From positions 620,001 to 684,000 of the forward strand of contig NZ_CP100448.1 in assembly GCF_024227715.1 (NCBI RefSeq): a stretch of 64,000 bases of DNA, in the 5' to 3' direction. A model generated the notes under the pieces. That model was given only the letters and a program-made list of their open reading frames with translations. It searched no databases and was not told where the DNA came from. Position numbers and translations under genes: made by a program. The stretch is from Halomarina litorea. Its GTDB lineage: Archaea; Halobacteriota; Halobacteria; Halobacteriales; Haloarculaceae. Below, piece by piece: positions 10,606 to 19,497 of the stretch (the stretch's first letter is position 1; each line of letters starts with the position of its first letter).

Positions 10606-11591
10606 TGCTGACTCCCCGTGGCATCGTCGTCGCCCTCGCGGCCGTCGGCGCGTTCGCCGTCGGGACGATGTTCGGGCAACCGGGTCTCAACGCGGTGGCC
10701 GCCCCGGCGCTCATCGGCCTGCTGGTCGGCTTCGTACAGGTCTGGCGCGCCGACCGCCCCACCGTCGAACGTATCGCCCCCACCGCGGGCTTCCCCGGCG
10801 ACGTCCGGACGATGCGCCTCGACGTGACCGCGAGTGGCCCCGTCACCGTCCGTGACCGCCTCGGCGACGGCCTCCGTCCGACCGCCCACGTCGCCTCCCT
10901 CGGCGGGGGCGGCCGCGTCGAGTACGACCTCGAGTTCGCCCGCCGGGGGGTCCACGAAGTCGGTCCCACGACCGTTACCCTCCGCGACGCGCTCGGCCTC
11001 TTCACGCACGACTACGTCTACCGGAACACCGACGACGTCCTCGTCTACCCCTCGGTCCAGCCGGTCACCGCGGGCGGCGTGTTCGCCGGCCTCGTCGAGC
11101 GGGCGGGGTCGCCCGAACGCACGGCGTTCGACAGCCTCCGCGAGTACGTCCCCGGCGACGCCCTGCGCGACATCCACTGGAAGTCGAGCGCGAAGCGCGA
11201 CGACATCGTCGTCGTCGAGTTCGCCGCGGAGGACGAGGGGGCGGTGAGCGTCGTCGCGGAGGCGACGCCCGGTCCCGACGGGACCAACGCCGACGCGATG
11301 GCGACGGCCGCCGCGAGCGTCGTCGCCCACCTGCTGGACGCCGGCGTGGAGGTGTCGCTCGTCGCTCCCGGCGGGCGACTCGACCCCGGCATCGGCGAGC
11401 GCCAGCGGCGGGCCGCCTTCGAACTGCTCGCGCGCACGCCCCCCGGTCGCGTCGACAGCGAGACGCTAGAGGGGGCGGACGTGCGTATCGTCGCCGACGG
11501 CGAGACGACCGTCTCCGTCGGCGGCCAGCGCGTCCCGTTCGACCACGTCGCCGACGGGAGCGTCCGTCTCGGTCGGGAGGTGCCCGCATGA
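10602..11591 (+). CDS. DUF58 family protein
   Basis: The product is 329 aa. Two N-terminal hydrophobic segments (roughly 8-24 and 28-46) anchor it in the membrane. A beta-rich region (50-160) follows. The DUF58 signature is FDSLREYVPGDALRDIHWKS followed by SAKRDDIVVVEF (~180-215), and then a von Willebrand A-like fold. DUF58 proteins are the standard partners of MoxR ATPases. Start ATG overlaps the moxR stop; the TGA overlaps the next ATG. Precise function is unknown, but co-expression with a transglutaminase-like protein suggests an envelope function. Confidence 0.92.
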   Translation: MMLTPRGIVVALAAVGAFAVGTMFGQPGLNAVAAPALIGLLVGFVQVWRADRPTVERIAPTAGFPGDVRTMRLDVTASGPVTVRDRLGDGLRPTAHVASLGGGGRVEYDLEFARRGVHEVGPTTVTLRDALGLFTHDYVYRNTDDVLVYPSVQPVTAGGVFAGLVERAGSPERTAFDSLREYVPGDALRDIHWKSSAKRDDIVVVEFAAEDEGAVSVVAEATPGPDGTNADAMATAAASVVAHLLDAGVEVSLVAPGGRLDPGIGERQRRAAFELLARTPPGRVDSETLEGADVRIVADGETTVSVGGQRVPFDHVADGSVRLGREVPA

Positions 11592-13765
11592 GGCGGCGAC
11601 TCCGCGAGGGGGCGGCGGCGCTCGGCCCGCGGGCAGTCACCGCGGGCGCGCTGGCCGCGCTCACGGCGACGTACCTCGCGGTGCTGTACCGCGTCGTGGA
11701 CGTGGCCGGCGACCCGGCGCTGTTCGCGGGCGTCGTCGTCGGCGCGCTGGTGGGTGGCCTCGTCCTCGGCCGCGTCCTCCCCGACGCCCTCTCCCTGCCG
11801 CTGACGCTCGCCGTCGCCGCGGGGGGGATGGTGCTCTACCTCCCGACGGTCCCGAACGGCTGGGAACTGCTCGGCCAGTTCGACCTGCTGTGGGGGGACG
11901 TCGTCGCCCTGCTGACGGGGCTGAGCATCCTCCGGATCATCAACGCGGGGGTGTGGGCGACGGCGTTCGCCCCGGTCCCCGTCTTCCTCTCGTGGTTCCT
12001 CGCGGCCCGCCGACGCTACTCGCTGGCGGCGGCCGTGGGGCTGACGGCGCTCGTCTTCTTCGTCCTGACGGGCGACGTCAGCCCGCAGACGGCGCTGTTC
12101 GGCGTCATCGCCGCGGCCGCCGCTGTCGGCGTCGGCGACGTGGACCGGCGCGACGGGCGACTCGTCGACGCCGATGGGGTGGCCGTCGTCGTCGCCGCGA
12201 TGGTCGTCCTGACGGCGTCGGTGACGCTCGTGCCGACCGGCGCGGGCGAACCGCTGTTGAACACCGGCGGGACCGCGAACGCCGAGACCATCGAGGCGAG
12301 TCTGACGGGAACCGACGGCGAACTCGCCATCCAGGGGTCCATCAGCCTCAGCCCCGAGGTGCGCTTCCGTATCGAGAGCGACGAGGGCCGCTACTGGAAG
12401 GTCGGGTCCTACGACCGCTACAGCGGCGACGGCTGGGTCCGGACCGCGTCCACCGGGTCGTTCGAGGGACAGTCCGGGCCGCCCGGCGACAGCCGCCCGG
12501 TCGAACAGCGCGTCACCGTCGAGAGTCGGACGACGGTGATGCCCGCGGCGTGGAAACCCGTCGGCGTCGACGGCTACTCGACGCGTGTGACCGGGTTCGG
12601 GAGCGTCCTGCCGGCGAGTCCGATGGCCGAGGGCGACGAGTACGAGGTGCTGAGTCGGGTGTCGAACGCCCGGCCCGCCCAGTTGCGCGAGGCCGGGGAC
12701 GACTACTCGGCCATCGACGTCGAGCGCTACACCCAGTTGCCCTCCAGCACGCCCGACCAGTTGGGCGAGTACACGGGCCAGTTGACCGCGAACGCCGACA
12801 ACGCGTACGACGTGGCGCGCATCGTCGAGGTCCACCTGGAGGAGGAGAAGGAGTACTCCCTCGACGTGAACCGACCCAGCGGAGATATCGCCAGTTCGTT
12901 CCTCTTCGAGATGGAGGCCGGTTACTGCACCTACTTCGCGACGACGATGGTGTCGATGCTCCGCTCGCAGGGCATCCCCTCGCGCGTCGCGGTGGGCTAC
13001 ACCCCCGGCCAGCAGGTGGGGGCCAACGAGTGGGTCGTTCGCGGGCTGAACGCCCACATGTGGGTCGAGGTGTACTTCCCCGGCCACGGCTGGCAGCAGT
13101 TCGACCCGACGCCCGCCGGCCCCCGACAGGACGCCGAACGGCAGTCGCTCGACGACGCGCGAAGCGCGGGCAACCCCGACGTGGACGTGGCGGGGTCGAC
13201 GCCGACACCGACGCCCGAACCGACGCCCAACGGGACGGACGCGAACGGGACGGACGCGAACGGGACGGACGCCAACGGCTCGGGCGGCGACGGGACCATC
13301 GACCCGACGACGCCACCGACCGGTCCCGAACTCGGTGACGGGGCCGTCGGCGGCGGCGGTGGCGGTGACGGCGACGGGGGGTTCCAGTTGACGATGCCCT
13401 CGCGCGAGGAGACGGTCCTCGGATTCGTCGTCTTCCTCGGCGTCGCGGCCGTCGTCAGGCGGTCCGGGGCCGGCCAGCGGGCCTACCGCGAGGTGTGGCT
13501 CCGCCGTCAGCCGCGGACCGACGACCCCGCCGCCGACATCAAGGGGGCGTTCGACCGCATGGAGTACCTGCTCTCACGTCACCGCAGGGCACGCGCCCCG
13601 GGGGAGACGCCCCGGCGGTACCTCCGGTCGCTCGGGGACCCGGACGCCCGCCGCGTGGGGGAACTGTACGAGCGGGCGACCTACGCGGGGCGGGCGACGC
13701 GCGCCGACGCCGACGAGGCGTGTGCGCTCGTCGACGACCTGGTGGACAAGTACGCCCGGTTCTGA
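11588..13765 (+). CDS. Transglutaminase-like membrane protein (TgpA type) with C-terminal DUF4129-like region
   Basis: The product is 725 aa. About six transmembrane helices occupy residues 10-215, as in TgpA/DUF3488 proteins. The extracellular part holds the transglutaminase-like core: Cys in EAGYCTYFATTMVSMLRSQG, His in LNAHMWVEVYF and Asp in WQQFDPTPAG, a complete Cys-His-Asp triad. A Thr/Pro/Gly linker (~535-595) with three NGTDA repeats follows, then a further membrane segment (~602-620). The last ~100 residues (FDRMEYLLSRHRRARAPGET onward) match the DUF4129-type cytoplasmic end. It is the third gene of the moxR operon. Whether it crosslinks proteins or cleaves peptides is unknown. Confidence 0.92.
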   Translation: MRRRLREGAAALGPRAVTAGALAALTATYLAVLYRVVDVAGDPALFAGVVVGALVGGLVLGRVLPDALSLPLTLAVAAGGMVLYLPTVPNGWELLGQFDLLWGDVVALLTGLSILRIINAGVWATAFAPVPVFLSWFLAARRRYSLAAAVGLTALVFFVLTGDVSPQTALFGVIAAAAAVGVGDVDRRDGRLVDADGVAVVVAAMVVLTASVTLVPTGAGEPLLNTGGTANAETIEASLTGTDGELAIQGSISLSPEVRFRIESDEGRYWKVGSYDRYSGDGWVRTASTGSFEGQSGPPGDSRPVEQRVTVESRTTVMPAAWKPVGVDGYSTRVTGFGSVLPASPMAEGDEYEVLSRVSNARPAQLREAGDDYSAIDVERYTQLPSSTPDQLGEYTGQLTANADNAYDVARIVEVHLEEEKEYSLDVNRPSGDIASSFLFEMEAGYCTYFATTMVSMLRSQGIPSRVAVGYTPGQQVGANEWVVRGLNAHMWVEVYFPGHGWQQFDPTPAGPRQDAERQSLDDARSAGNPDVDVAGSTPTPTPEPTPNGTDANGTDANGTDANGSGGDGTIDPTTPPTGPELGDGAVGGGGGGDGDGGFQLTMPSREETVLGFVVFLGVAAVVRRSGAGQRAYREVWLRRQPRTDDPAADIKGAFDRMEYLLSRHRRARAPGETPRRYLRSLGDPDARRVGELYERATYAGRATRADADEACALVDDLVDKYARF
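13229..13273 (+). repeat. Three 15-bp tandem repeats encoding NGTDA
   Basis: The unit AACGGGACGGACGCG occurs three times without gaps (13229-13243, 13244-13258, 13259-13273; the last differs by one base). Each unit encodes Asn-Gly-Thr-Asp-Ala, and each Asn-Gly-Thr is an N-glycosylation sequon. A further Asn-Gly-Ser follows. Confidence 0.9.
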
Positions 13766-13810
13766 CCGGCCGCGGGCGACGAGGCCCGCGCGTGCCGGTT
13801 TCACCTCCCG

Positions 13811-14143
<333 letters not shown>

Positions 14144-14326
14144 CCTCCCGTCGGTCTCCACTTCCTTCCGTCTTTCTCGCCCGACGAGCGACGGCGTCGA
14201 GTCCGTCGGCTCTTGTGACTACAGTTCCCGCGTTATCTGCGACCCGTCGTTCTCGACGTTCGCGGTGGAGATGGTCGGGATACACTCGCCTGCGAACGGT
14301 CGTGTCTTCGAGAATGGACGAGCGCG

Positions 14327-14701
14327 TCAGAACGGCGCGTCCGGGCCCTCGCTCCCGCCGTCGGCCTCGGCCTGTTCGCCGCCCGCCCCGCTCTCGAAGC
14401 CGTACTCCCAGCCCTGCAGACCCTCGCGGAGGCTCTCGACTCGCGCCTCGCCCGCCCCCTCGTAGGACTTGATGAGGCGGGCGGCCTGGATGGAGGACTC
14501 GCCCATCGGGCAGATGGTGACGACGCGGTCCGCGCCGTCGAGTTCTTCGACCCGGCGGGGGAGTTCCGCGAAGGGGATGTTCTCGCTGCTGGGGATGTGA
14601 CCGCGCTCGAAGGCGGCCCGCGAGCGGATGTCGACCAGTCGGACCGCCTCGCCCTCGTCGATGAGCGCCTTCAGTTCCTCGACGCTGATCTCGTCGTCCA
14701 T
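14327..14701 (-). CDS. Rhodanese-like domain protein
   Basis: The product is 124 aa, a single rhodanese domain. VRLVDIRSRAAFERGHIPSS (20-39) is the typical N-terminal signature. The active-site cysteine is Cys64 in VTICPMGESS. The usual loop is CxxGxR[ST], and here the Arg position holds Ser, so sulfurtransferase activity or substrate may differ. After the domain comes an acidic Gly/Glu tail (from ~105). It is transcribed in the same direction as the NUDIX genes, with 58 bp to the next one. Confidence 0.9.
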   Translation of the reverse strand: MDDEISVEELKALIDEGEAVRLVDIRSRAAFERGHIPSSENIPFAELPRRVEELDGADRVVTICPMGESSIQAARLIKSYEGAGEARVESLREGLQGWEYGFESGAGGEQAEADGGSEGPDAPF

Positions 14702-14759
14702 ACTCGTACCTGCCGGTCGGGACGGATAAACCCTCCAGCCCGCCTCCCGGCGACACCAA

Positions 14760-15290
14760 TCACAGCAGGCCCGCGTCGCGCGCCACGAGCAGCGGGGTGA
14801 GCAACCAGCCGACGACGGGCGACTCGCGGGCGCGTGCGAGGGCGTCCTCGGGGGCGAGGTGCCGGACGGCGATGTCGCCCTCGCCGGCGTCGAGTGACTG
14901 CTCGCCCGGCGCGAGGTCGGTGGCGAAGACGACGTGCTTGCGGTTCCGTTCCCACCCGGAGACGTGGTAGCTCCTGAGGACGTCGAGGCGGCCGGCCCGG
15001 TAGCCCGTCTCCTCTTCGAGTTCGCGGGCGGCGGCCCGTTCCGGGGACTCCCCCGACTCGCACTTGCCCGAGGGACACTCGAGGAACGTCCCCCGGAGGC
15101 GCGGGCGGTACTGTTCGACGAGGGCGAGGTCGCCCTCGTCGGTCAGCGCCACCACGCAGACGTCGTCGGTCTGGTCCAGCCAGTAGTACTCGCCGGCCGT
15201 CCCGTCGGGGCGGCGGACCGTCTCGCGACACACCCGGAAGTAGGGGTTCTCGTACTCGACGCGGGTGTCGACGACCGGCCACTCGTCCAT
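14760..15290 (-). CDS. NUDIX hydrolase, paralogue 1
   Basis: The product is 176 aa with a perfect Nudix box: G-x5-E-x7-REUxEExGU in [20 protein letters not shown] followed by TGY. The fold starts [19 protein letters not shown] and ends [19 protein letters not shown]-ribose pyrophosphatase-like NUDIX proteins have this layout ([11 protein letters not shown] before the box), so a nucleoside diphosphate sugar is a likely substrate. It is close kin of the next gene, with long identical stretches such as [16 protein letters not shown]. The 30-bp spacing suggests co-transcription. Confidence 0.92.
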   Translation of the reverse strand: MDEWPVVDTRVEYENPYFRVCRETVRRPDGTAGEYYWLDQTDDVCVVALTDEGDLALVEQYRPRLRGTFLECPSGKCESGESPERAAARELEEETGYRAGRLDVLRSYHVSGWERNRKHVVFATDLAPGEQSLDAGEGDIAVRHLAPEDALARARESPVVGWLLTPLLVARDAGLL

Positions 15291-15320
15291 GTGGGAGCCA
15301 CCGGGGCGGGACGGATAACC

Positions 15321-15845
15321 CTATAGCAGGTCCGCGTCCCGCGCGACGAGCAGCGGGGTGAGGAGCCACCCCACCGCGCCCGCCTCGCGAGCGCGGTCGA
15401 ACGCCTCGGCGACGGGCAGTCGGTGGACCACGAGGCCCGCCTCCCCCGGGTCGAGTGACTGCTCGCCCGGCGCGAGGTCGGTGGCGAAGACGACGTGGCG
15501 GGTGTAGCGGTCCCACCCCGAGGGGCGGTAGCTGGCGAGGCGGCGAGTCTCGTGGGTTCGATAGCCGGTCTCCTCTTCGAGTTCCCGGACGGCGGCCGCC
15601 TCGGGCGACTCGCCGGGGTCGATGGCCCCGCTCGGACACTCGAGGGTCCGCGCGCGCTGGCGGGGCCGGTACTGTTCGACGAGGACCACCTCCCCGTCCC
15701 CGTGGGCCACGACCGCGACGGCGTCGGGCGGGTCGACCCAGAAGTAATCCGCCCGCTCGCCGTCCGGTCGCTCGACGCGGTCGTAGCCGACGGTGAAGAA
15801 GGGGTTCTCGTACTCGGTGACGGACTCGTGGTGGGGCCACTCCAT
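15321..15845 (-). CDS. NUDIX hydrolase, paralogue 2
   Basis: The product is 174 aa. Nudix box GAIDPGESPEAAAVRELEEE plus TGY is complete. It shares [42 protein letters not shown] and the C-terminal [17 protein letters not shown] with paralogue 1. A recent tandem duplication is the simplest reading. ADP-ribose-type substrate inferred from the EQYRP motif. The intergenic distance to paralogue 3 is 37 bp on the same strand. Confidence 0.92.
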   Translation of the reverse strand: MEWPHHESVTEYENPFFTVGYDRVERPDGERADYFWVDPPDAVAVVAHGDGEVVLVEQYRPRQRARTLECPSGAIDPGESPEAAAVRELEEETGYRTHETRRLASYRPSGWDRYTRHVVFATDLAPGEQSLDPGEAGLVVHRLPVAEAFDRAREAGAVGWLLTPLLVARDADLL

Positions 15846-15882
15846 GCCGCGGGGGCGGGCGGGCCATAGCTCTCCCGCCCGC

Positions 15883-16464
15883 TCAGGAGAGCAGGCCCTC
15901 GCGCTCGGCGAAGAGGACGCCCTCGATGGTGGCGTCGTTGGCCGGGTCCTCGCGGGCGCGGTCGAAGGCGTCCTCGACGGGCACGCGCGTCACCTCGATG
16001 AACTCGTTGGAGTCGAGTTCCCGGTCGGTCCCCGCGAGGTCGGTTGCGAAGACGAGACCCCGACGGTGGCGGAGGACGCCCGTCGACACCCAGAAGTCCG
16101 AGAGGAAGACGGTCGTCTCCGGGTGGCGGCCCGTCTCCTCGGCGAGTTCGCGGGCGGCCGCCGACTCGTAGGCCTCGGGTGCGACGTCGCTCCCGGCGGC
16201 CAGTTCGCCGTCCGGCGAGTCGACGTCTTCGACGATGCCCGCGGGCAGTTCGAGACAGTACTCGCGGATGGCCGGGCGGTACTGCTGGACCATCACGAGG
16301 TGGTCGCCCTCGCGGGCGACGACGACGACGGCGGGCGGGAGTTCCGCCCAGTAGTACTTCTTCTCCGTGCCGTCGGGCTGTCTGAGCAGGTCGTACCCGC
16401 CCGTGTACCACCCCGTCTCGTACTCCGCGACGCTCTCGACGCGCTCCCAGTCCTCAGGAACCAT
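15883..16464 (-). CDS. NUDIX hydrolase, paralogue 3 (divergent, with loop insertion)
   Basis: The product is 193 aa. The Nudix helix SAAARELAEETGRH is intact, but about 14 extra residues (DSPDGELAAGSDVAPEAY region) separate it from the Gly-containing start of the box. The N-terminus ESVAEYETGWYTGGYDLLRQ and VMVQQYRPAIREYCLELPAG parallel paralogues 1 and 2. The ATG at 16464 was chosen because GGTGAG lies 7 nt upstream. An alternative ATG at 16482 sits before that site. The start overlaps the end of the upstream membrane-protein gene by 11 bp, so it is the last-transcribed part of that gene's operon. Confidence 0.9.
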   Translation of the reverse strand: MVPEDWERVESVAEYETGWYTGGYDLLRQPDGTEKKYYWAELPPAVVVVAREGDHLVMVQQYRPAIREYCLELPAGIVEDVDSPDGELAAGSDVAPEAYESAAARELAEETGRHPETTVFLSDFWVSTGVLRHRRGLVFATDLAGTDRELDSNEFIEVTRVPVEDAFDRAREDPANDATIEGVLFAEREGLLS

Positions 16465-16876
16465 TGGGTGTCTCACCCCCACGGACGAGTTCGAGTCGGT
16501 AGACGGTGTCGCTCTTCCGGACGAACGCCGTCGATCCGTTCACCGCCCCGGCGTCTCGGTTGTCAGCGTCTCGGTCGCGCTGTTCGAGGGCGTCCAGTTC
16601 GTCGAACGGTGAGTGGGTGAACGACTCCTTGATGCCGACCGGCCCGTCGTAGTACGCCTCCGAGCGCCCCGTCTCGATGGCCCGCGTCGTGTACGGGAAG
16701 CGCCGCTCCGAGAAGTTCCCCACGTCGACGGCGGTCCGGTCGCCGTCGTCCACCTCGGTGGCGACGAGGTAGTACGGGTCGCCACTGGCGAGGAGGCTCG
16801 GGAGCGCCCCGAGCGCCAGCAGGAGGACGACGACGGCGAGCAGGCCGAGCAGGAAATTCTGCGTGACGGCGCGCAT
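16454..16876 (-). CDS. Conserved membrane-anchored protein, unknown
   Basis: The product is 140 aa. One N-terminal transmembrane helix (residues ~8-30, NFLLGLLAVVVLLLALGALP) is followed by an extracellular domain of about 105 residues. That part contains YYLVATEVDDGDRTAVDVGN and YDGPVGIKESFTHSPFDELD. No catalytic motif is seen. Its end overlaps the NUDIX 3 start and its start abuts the end of the next gene, so it sits in a compact unit with both. It looks like a haloarchaea-specific family; no function assigned. Confidence 0.75.
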   Translation of the reverse strand: MRAVTQNFLLGLLAVVVLLLALGALPSLLASGDPYYLVATEVDDGDRTAVDVGNFSERRFPYTTRAIETGRSEAYYDGPVGIKESFTHSPFDELDALEQRDRDADNRDAGAVNGSTAFVRKSDTVYRLELVRGGETPNGS

Positions 16877-17299
16877 CTACCCCTCCAGCGCGGGCCGATA
16901 GAACCGCCCGAAGGCGATGCGGCGCAGGGTGGCGACGGCGGCGTCCTCCTGCTTCTGGAACGTCGCGGCGACGACGCTCGAATCGTGGTCGACGGCGTGC
17001 CAGACGACGTGCTCGACGTTGTCGCTCCCCTCGACGTGGCGTTCGTACTCCGGATGCGAGTCGCACCACGACTCGAACTCCTCGTCGGTGCCGACGTGGA
17101 CCCGGAGGAGGGAGGCGAACAGGGCGTCGCGTGCCGTCTCGACGACGTCGCCCGTGACGCGGTCGGCGTACTCCTCGCGGTCGAAGTCCATCCGCTTCGT
17201 GACCTCGCGGACGACGGTCTGGGCGGCGGGGCCCATCGCGTCGTACTTCTCGCGGGCCGCCTCGGTCGTCTCGGGGGCCAAGAACCCCTCCGTGTGCAT
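16877..17299 (-). CDS. Conserved haloarchaeal protein (DUF5809-like)
   Basis: The product is 140 aa, soluble, acidic and helical. It opens MHTEGFLAPETTEAAREKYD and contains VVREVTKRMDFDREEYADRV and HVVWHAVDHDSSVVAATFQ. No cofactor or metal motif is evident. I recall an adjacent pair of haloarchaeal domains named DUF5809 and DUF5810, and this gene with its neighbour fits that pair; the name is from memory. The ATG at 17299 was chosen because it gives the conserved-looking N-terminus. The larger open frame upstream overlaps the next gene and is spurious. It ends right at the start of the membrane-anchored gene. Confidence 0.75.
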   Translation of the reverse strand: MHTEGFLAPETTEAAREKYDAMGPAAQTVVREVTKRMDFDREEYADRVTGDVVETARDALFASLLRVHVGTDEEFESWCDSHPEYERHVEGSDNVEHVVWHAVDHDSSVVAATFQKQEDAAVATLRRIAFGRFYRPALEG

Positions 17300-17361
17300 A
17301 CCCGGGGGTACGCGGGGGCGGTAGTTAGTAGTCGTGAAAGCGGGTCGTGGGGGCGGGGGAC

Positions 17362-17838
17362 CTACTCCTCGTCGCGCTCGGCGTCGTCCGTGGTCGCGTC
17401 CGTCGCTTCGCTCTCCTCGCCTTCCTCCTCGTCTGCGAGCATCCGCTCGGTCAGTTCGCGGGCCTCCTCCACGATGGCCTCCGTCTCCTCGTCCATCGGG
17501 GCCGGCGGGGGGGTCGGGGTACCGTGGCCGTGTGTGGGGCTGTGGTCGTGGGCGTGGCCGGCGTCCTCGAACAGTCGCCCGGAGCGCTCGTCGTCGTGCT
17601 GGTGTTCCCCGGCCTCGTTCACCGTATCCTCGAACACCTGCGGGAACTCCTCCTCCTCGGCGTACTCGACGACGGCCTCGGCGAGTTCGGCCTCGCCCCG
17701 TTCGCCCCATCCCGGAACGTGGTCGTCCAGCCACGCCTCGTGGTCGTCGTTCCTGATGAGCGCCGTGAACGCGAGGTGGTTCGCGAGGTGCGTCGCGTCC
17801 GCCTGCGGCGTCCCACAGACCGGACAGGCGTATCCCAT
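17362..17838 (-). CDS. Conserved haloarchaeal zinc-finger protein (DUF5810-like)
   Basis: The product is 158 aa. The N-terminus MGYACPVCGTPQADATHLAN is a C2H2-like knuckle: Cys5, Cys8, then HLANHLAF with two His, so a zinc finger of about 25 residues is likely. A helical part (30-80) follows, with VPGWGERGEAELAEAV. A His/Asp-rich linker and a Glu/Asp-rich C-terminus come last. Nucleic-acid binding is possible but not shown. Start set at 17838, which gives the Cys-rich N-terminus. It is 62 bp upstream of its partner gene and probably in one operon with it. Confidence 0.75.
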   Translation of the reverse strand: MGYACPVCGTPQADATHLANHLAFTALIRNDDHEAWLDDHVPGWGERGEAELAEAVVEYAEEEEFPQVFEDTVNEAGEHQHDDERSGRLFEDAGHAHDHSPTHGHGTPTPPPAPMDEETEAIVEEARELTERMLADEEEGEESEATDATTDDAERDEE

Positions 17839-17930
17839 ACACCCCGAGAGCGCCGCCAGCGGGAAAGCGGTGGCGCTGTCGGCACGAGTTTGTGATGAAC
17901 AACCGTGCTCATCTCTCCCCCGCAACTGTG

Positions 17931-17965
17931 TTAATATAGCATATATAGATTAATATTATATGTAT
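17931..17965 (+). promoter_or_regulatory. AT-rich promoter of the glutamate dehydrogenase gene
   Basis: A 35-nt run of almost pure A/T stands out in GC-rich DNA. It contains the perfect palindrome TAATATTA (17951-17958) and CATATATAG just upstream. A TATA box here predicts transcription starting near 17980-17985, about 90 nt before the gdh ATG. Confidence 0.6.
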
Positions 17966-17984
17966 CGTCGGAATAGCGGTGCAC

Positions 17985-18071
17985 ATGACACCGATGCGGG
18001 TCGCGAGGGCGGTCGGCGAGGGCGCGAATCGCAACCGACGGACCACCGACGGACCTGCGGGGTGGCGCTGA
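17985..18071 (+). other. Possible 28-codon upstream ORF in the gdh leader
   Basis: An ATG at 17985 opens a 28-codon frame ([20 protein letters not shown] then eight more residues). It ends in TGA at 18069-18071, one base before the gdh ATG. It is Arg-rich. The ATG falls at the expected start of the transcript, so it could be translated as a leaderless leader peptide. Chance open frames are common at this GC content, so this is tentative. Confidence 0.3.
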
Positions 18072-18072
18072 G

Positions 18073-19368
18073 ATGGCCACCGCACCAGAGACGGCCGAGC
18101 GTCCCGAGGAACCGGACGCGGAACCCGAGTCGGCCGTCGCGACGGCCCGCCGCCAGCTGGAGCGGGCCGCCGCGCACCTCGACATCGACGGCAACGTCGT
18201 CGAGCGCCTCAAACACCCCCGGCGCGTCTCACGCGTCTCGCTGCCCCTCGAACGCGACGACGGGAGCGTGACGGTGTACACGGGCTACCGCGCACAGCAC
18301 GACAGCGTCCGCGGCCCCTACAAGGGCGGCCTCCGGTACCACCCCGAGGTCAGCGAGGACGAGTGCGTCGGCCTCGCGATGTGGATGACCTGGAAGTGCG
18401 CCGTGATGGACCTCCCCTTCGGCGGCGCGAAGGGCGGCGTCGTCGTCGACCCGAAGGACCTCTCGTCGGGCGAGAAGGAACGGCTGACCCGTCGGTTCGC
18501 ACAGGAACTGCGCGCCGACGTCGGCCCCATGACCGACATCCCCGCCCCCGACATGGGCACCGACCCCGAGACGATGGGCTGGTTTATGGACGCCTACTCC
18601 ATGCAGGAGGGCGAGACCACCCCCGGCGTCGTCACCGGCAAGCCGCCGGTCATCGGTGGCTCGTACGGCCGCGAGGAGGCCCCCGGTCGCTCCGTGGCCA
18701 TCATCACCCGCGAGGCCGTCGACTACTACGACTGGGACCTCACCGACACCACCGTCGCCGTACAGGGCTTCGGGAGCGTCGGCGCGAACGCCGCCCGCCT
18801 CCTCGACGAGTGGGGTGCCACCGTCGTCGCCGTGAGCGACGTCGACGGGGCCATCTACGACCCCGACGGCCTCGACACGAACGACGTGATGGGCCACGAC
18901 GAGCGCCCCGGCATGGTGTCGGGCTACGACGCCCCCGAGACGCTCTCGAACGAGGCGCTCCTCGAACTCGACGTGGACGTCCTCATCCCCGCCGCCATCG
19001 GCAACGTCGTCACCGAATCGAACGTCGCCGACGTCCGGGCGGACATGGTCGTGGAGGGCGCCAACGGGCCGACGACGTTCGCCGCCGACGAGATTCTCGA
19101 GTCCCGCGGCGTCCCCGTCATCCCGGACATCCTCGCGAACGCGGGCGGCGTCACCGTGAGCTACTTCGAGTGGCTCCAGGACATCAACCGCCGGTCGTGG
19201 TCGCTCGAACGCGTCAACCAGGAACTCGAGACGGAGATGCTCGCCGCGTGGGACGACGTCCGCTCCACGTTCGACCGCAGCGATGACCTCTCGTGGCGCG
19301 ACGCCGCCTACGTCGTCGGCCTCCAGCGAGTCGTCGACGCCCACACCGCCCGCGGCCTCTGGCCGTAG
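18073..19368 (+). CDS. Glutamate dehydrogenase
   Basis: The product is 431 aa, the normal length of hexameric GDH, which interconverts glutamate and 2-oxoglutarate plus ammonia. The substrate site is [14 protein letters not shown], and the catalytic Lys lies in [14 protein letters not shown]. The dinucleotide-binding domain has [29 protein letters not shown] and [15 protein letters not shown] are also typical. The first ~35 residues are an acidic, Glu/Pro-rich extension. GGGGTGG (18059-18065) with 7-nt spacing supports the ATG at 18073. NAD versus NADP preference is not decided. Haloarchaea usually carry several GDHs. Confidence 0.95.
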   Translation: MATAPETAERPEEPDAEPESAVATARRQLERAAAHLDIDGNVVERLKHPRRVSRVSLPLERDDGSVTVYTGYRAQHDSVRGPYKGGLRYHPEVSEDECVGLAMWMTWKCAVMDLPFGGAKGGVVVDPKDLSSGEKERLTRRFAQELRADVGPMTDIPAPDMGTDPETMGWFMDAYSMQEGETTPGVVTGKPPVIGGSYGREEAPGRSVAIITREAVDYYDWDLTDTTVAVQGFGSVGANAARLLDEWGATVVAVSDVDGAIYDPDGLDTNDVMGHDERPGMVSGYDAPETLSNEALLELDVDVLIPAAIGNVVTESNVADVRADMVVEGANGPTTFAADEILESRGVPVIPDILANAGGVTVSYFEWLQDINRRSWSLERVNQELETEMLAAWDDVRSTFDRSDDLSWRDAAYVVGLQRVVDAHTARGLWP

Positions 19369-19497
19369 GCGGGCGACGGAGGGTGTGGTTCGTACAGGGC
19401 TAGCCGAGCGTCATCCGTCGTCGGTCGGGGACCGACGGGAGTATGTCGTACGGTTGCGGGGGTCCGGATCGCACCCCAGTTCGTGGTTCGGTACCAC

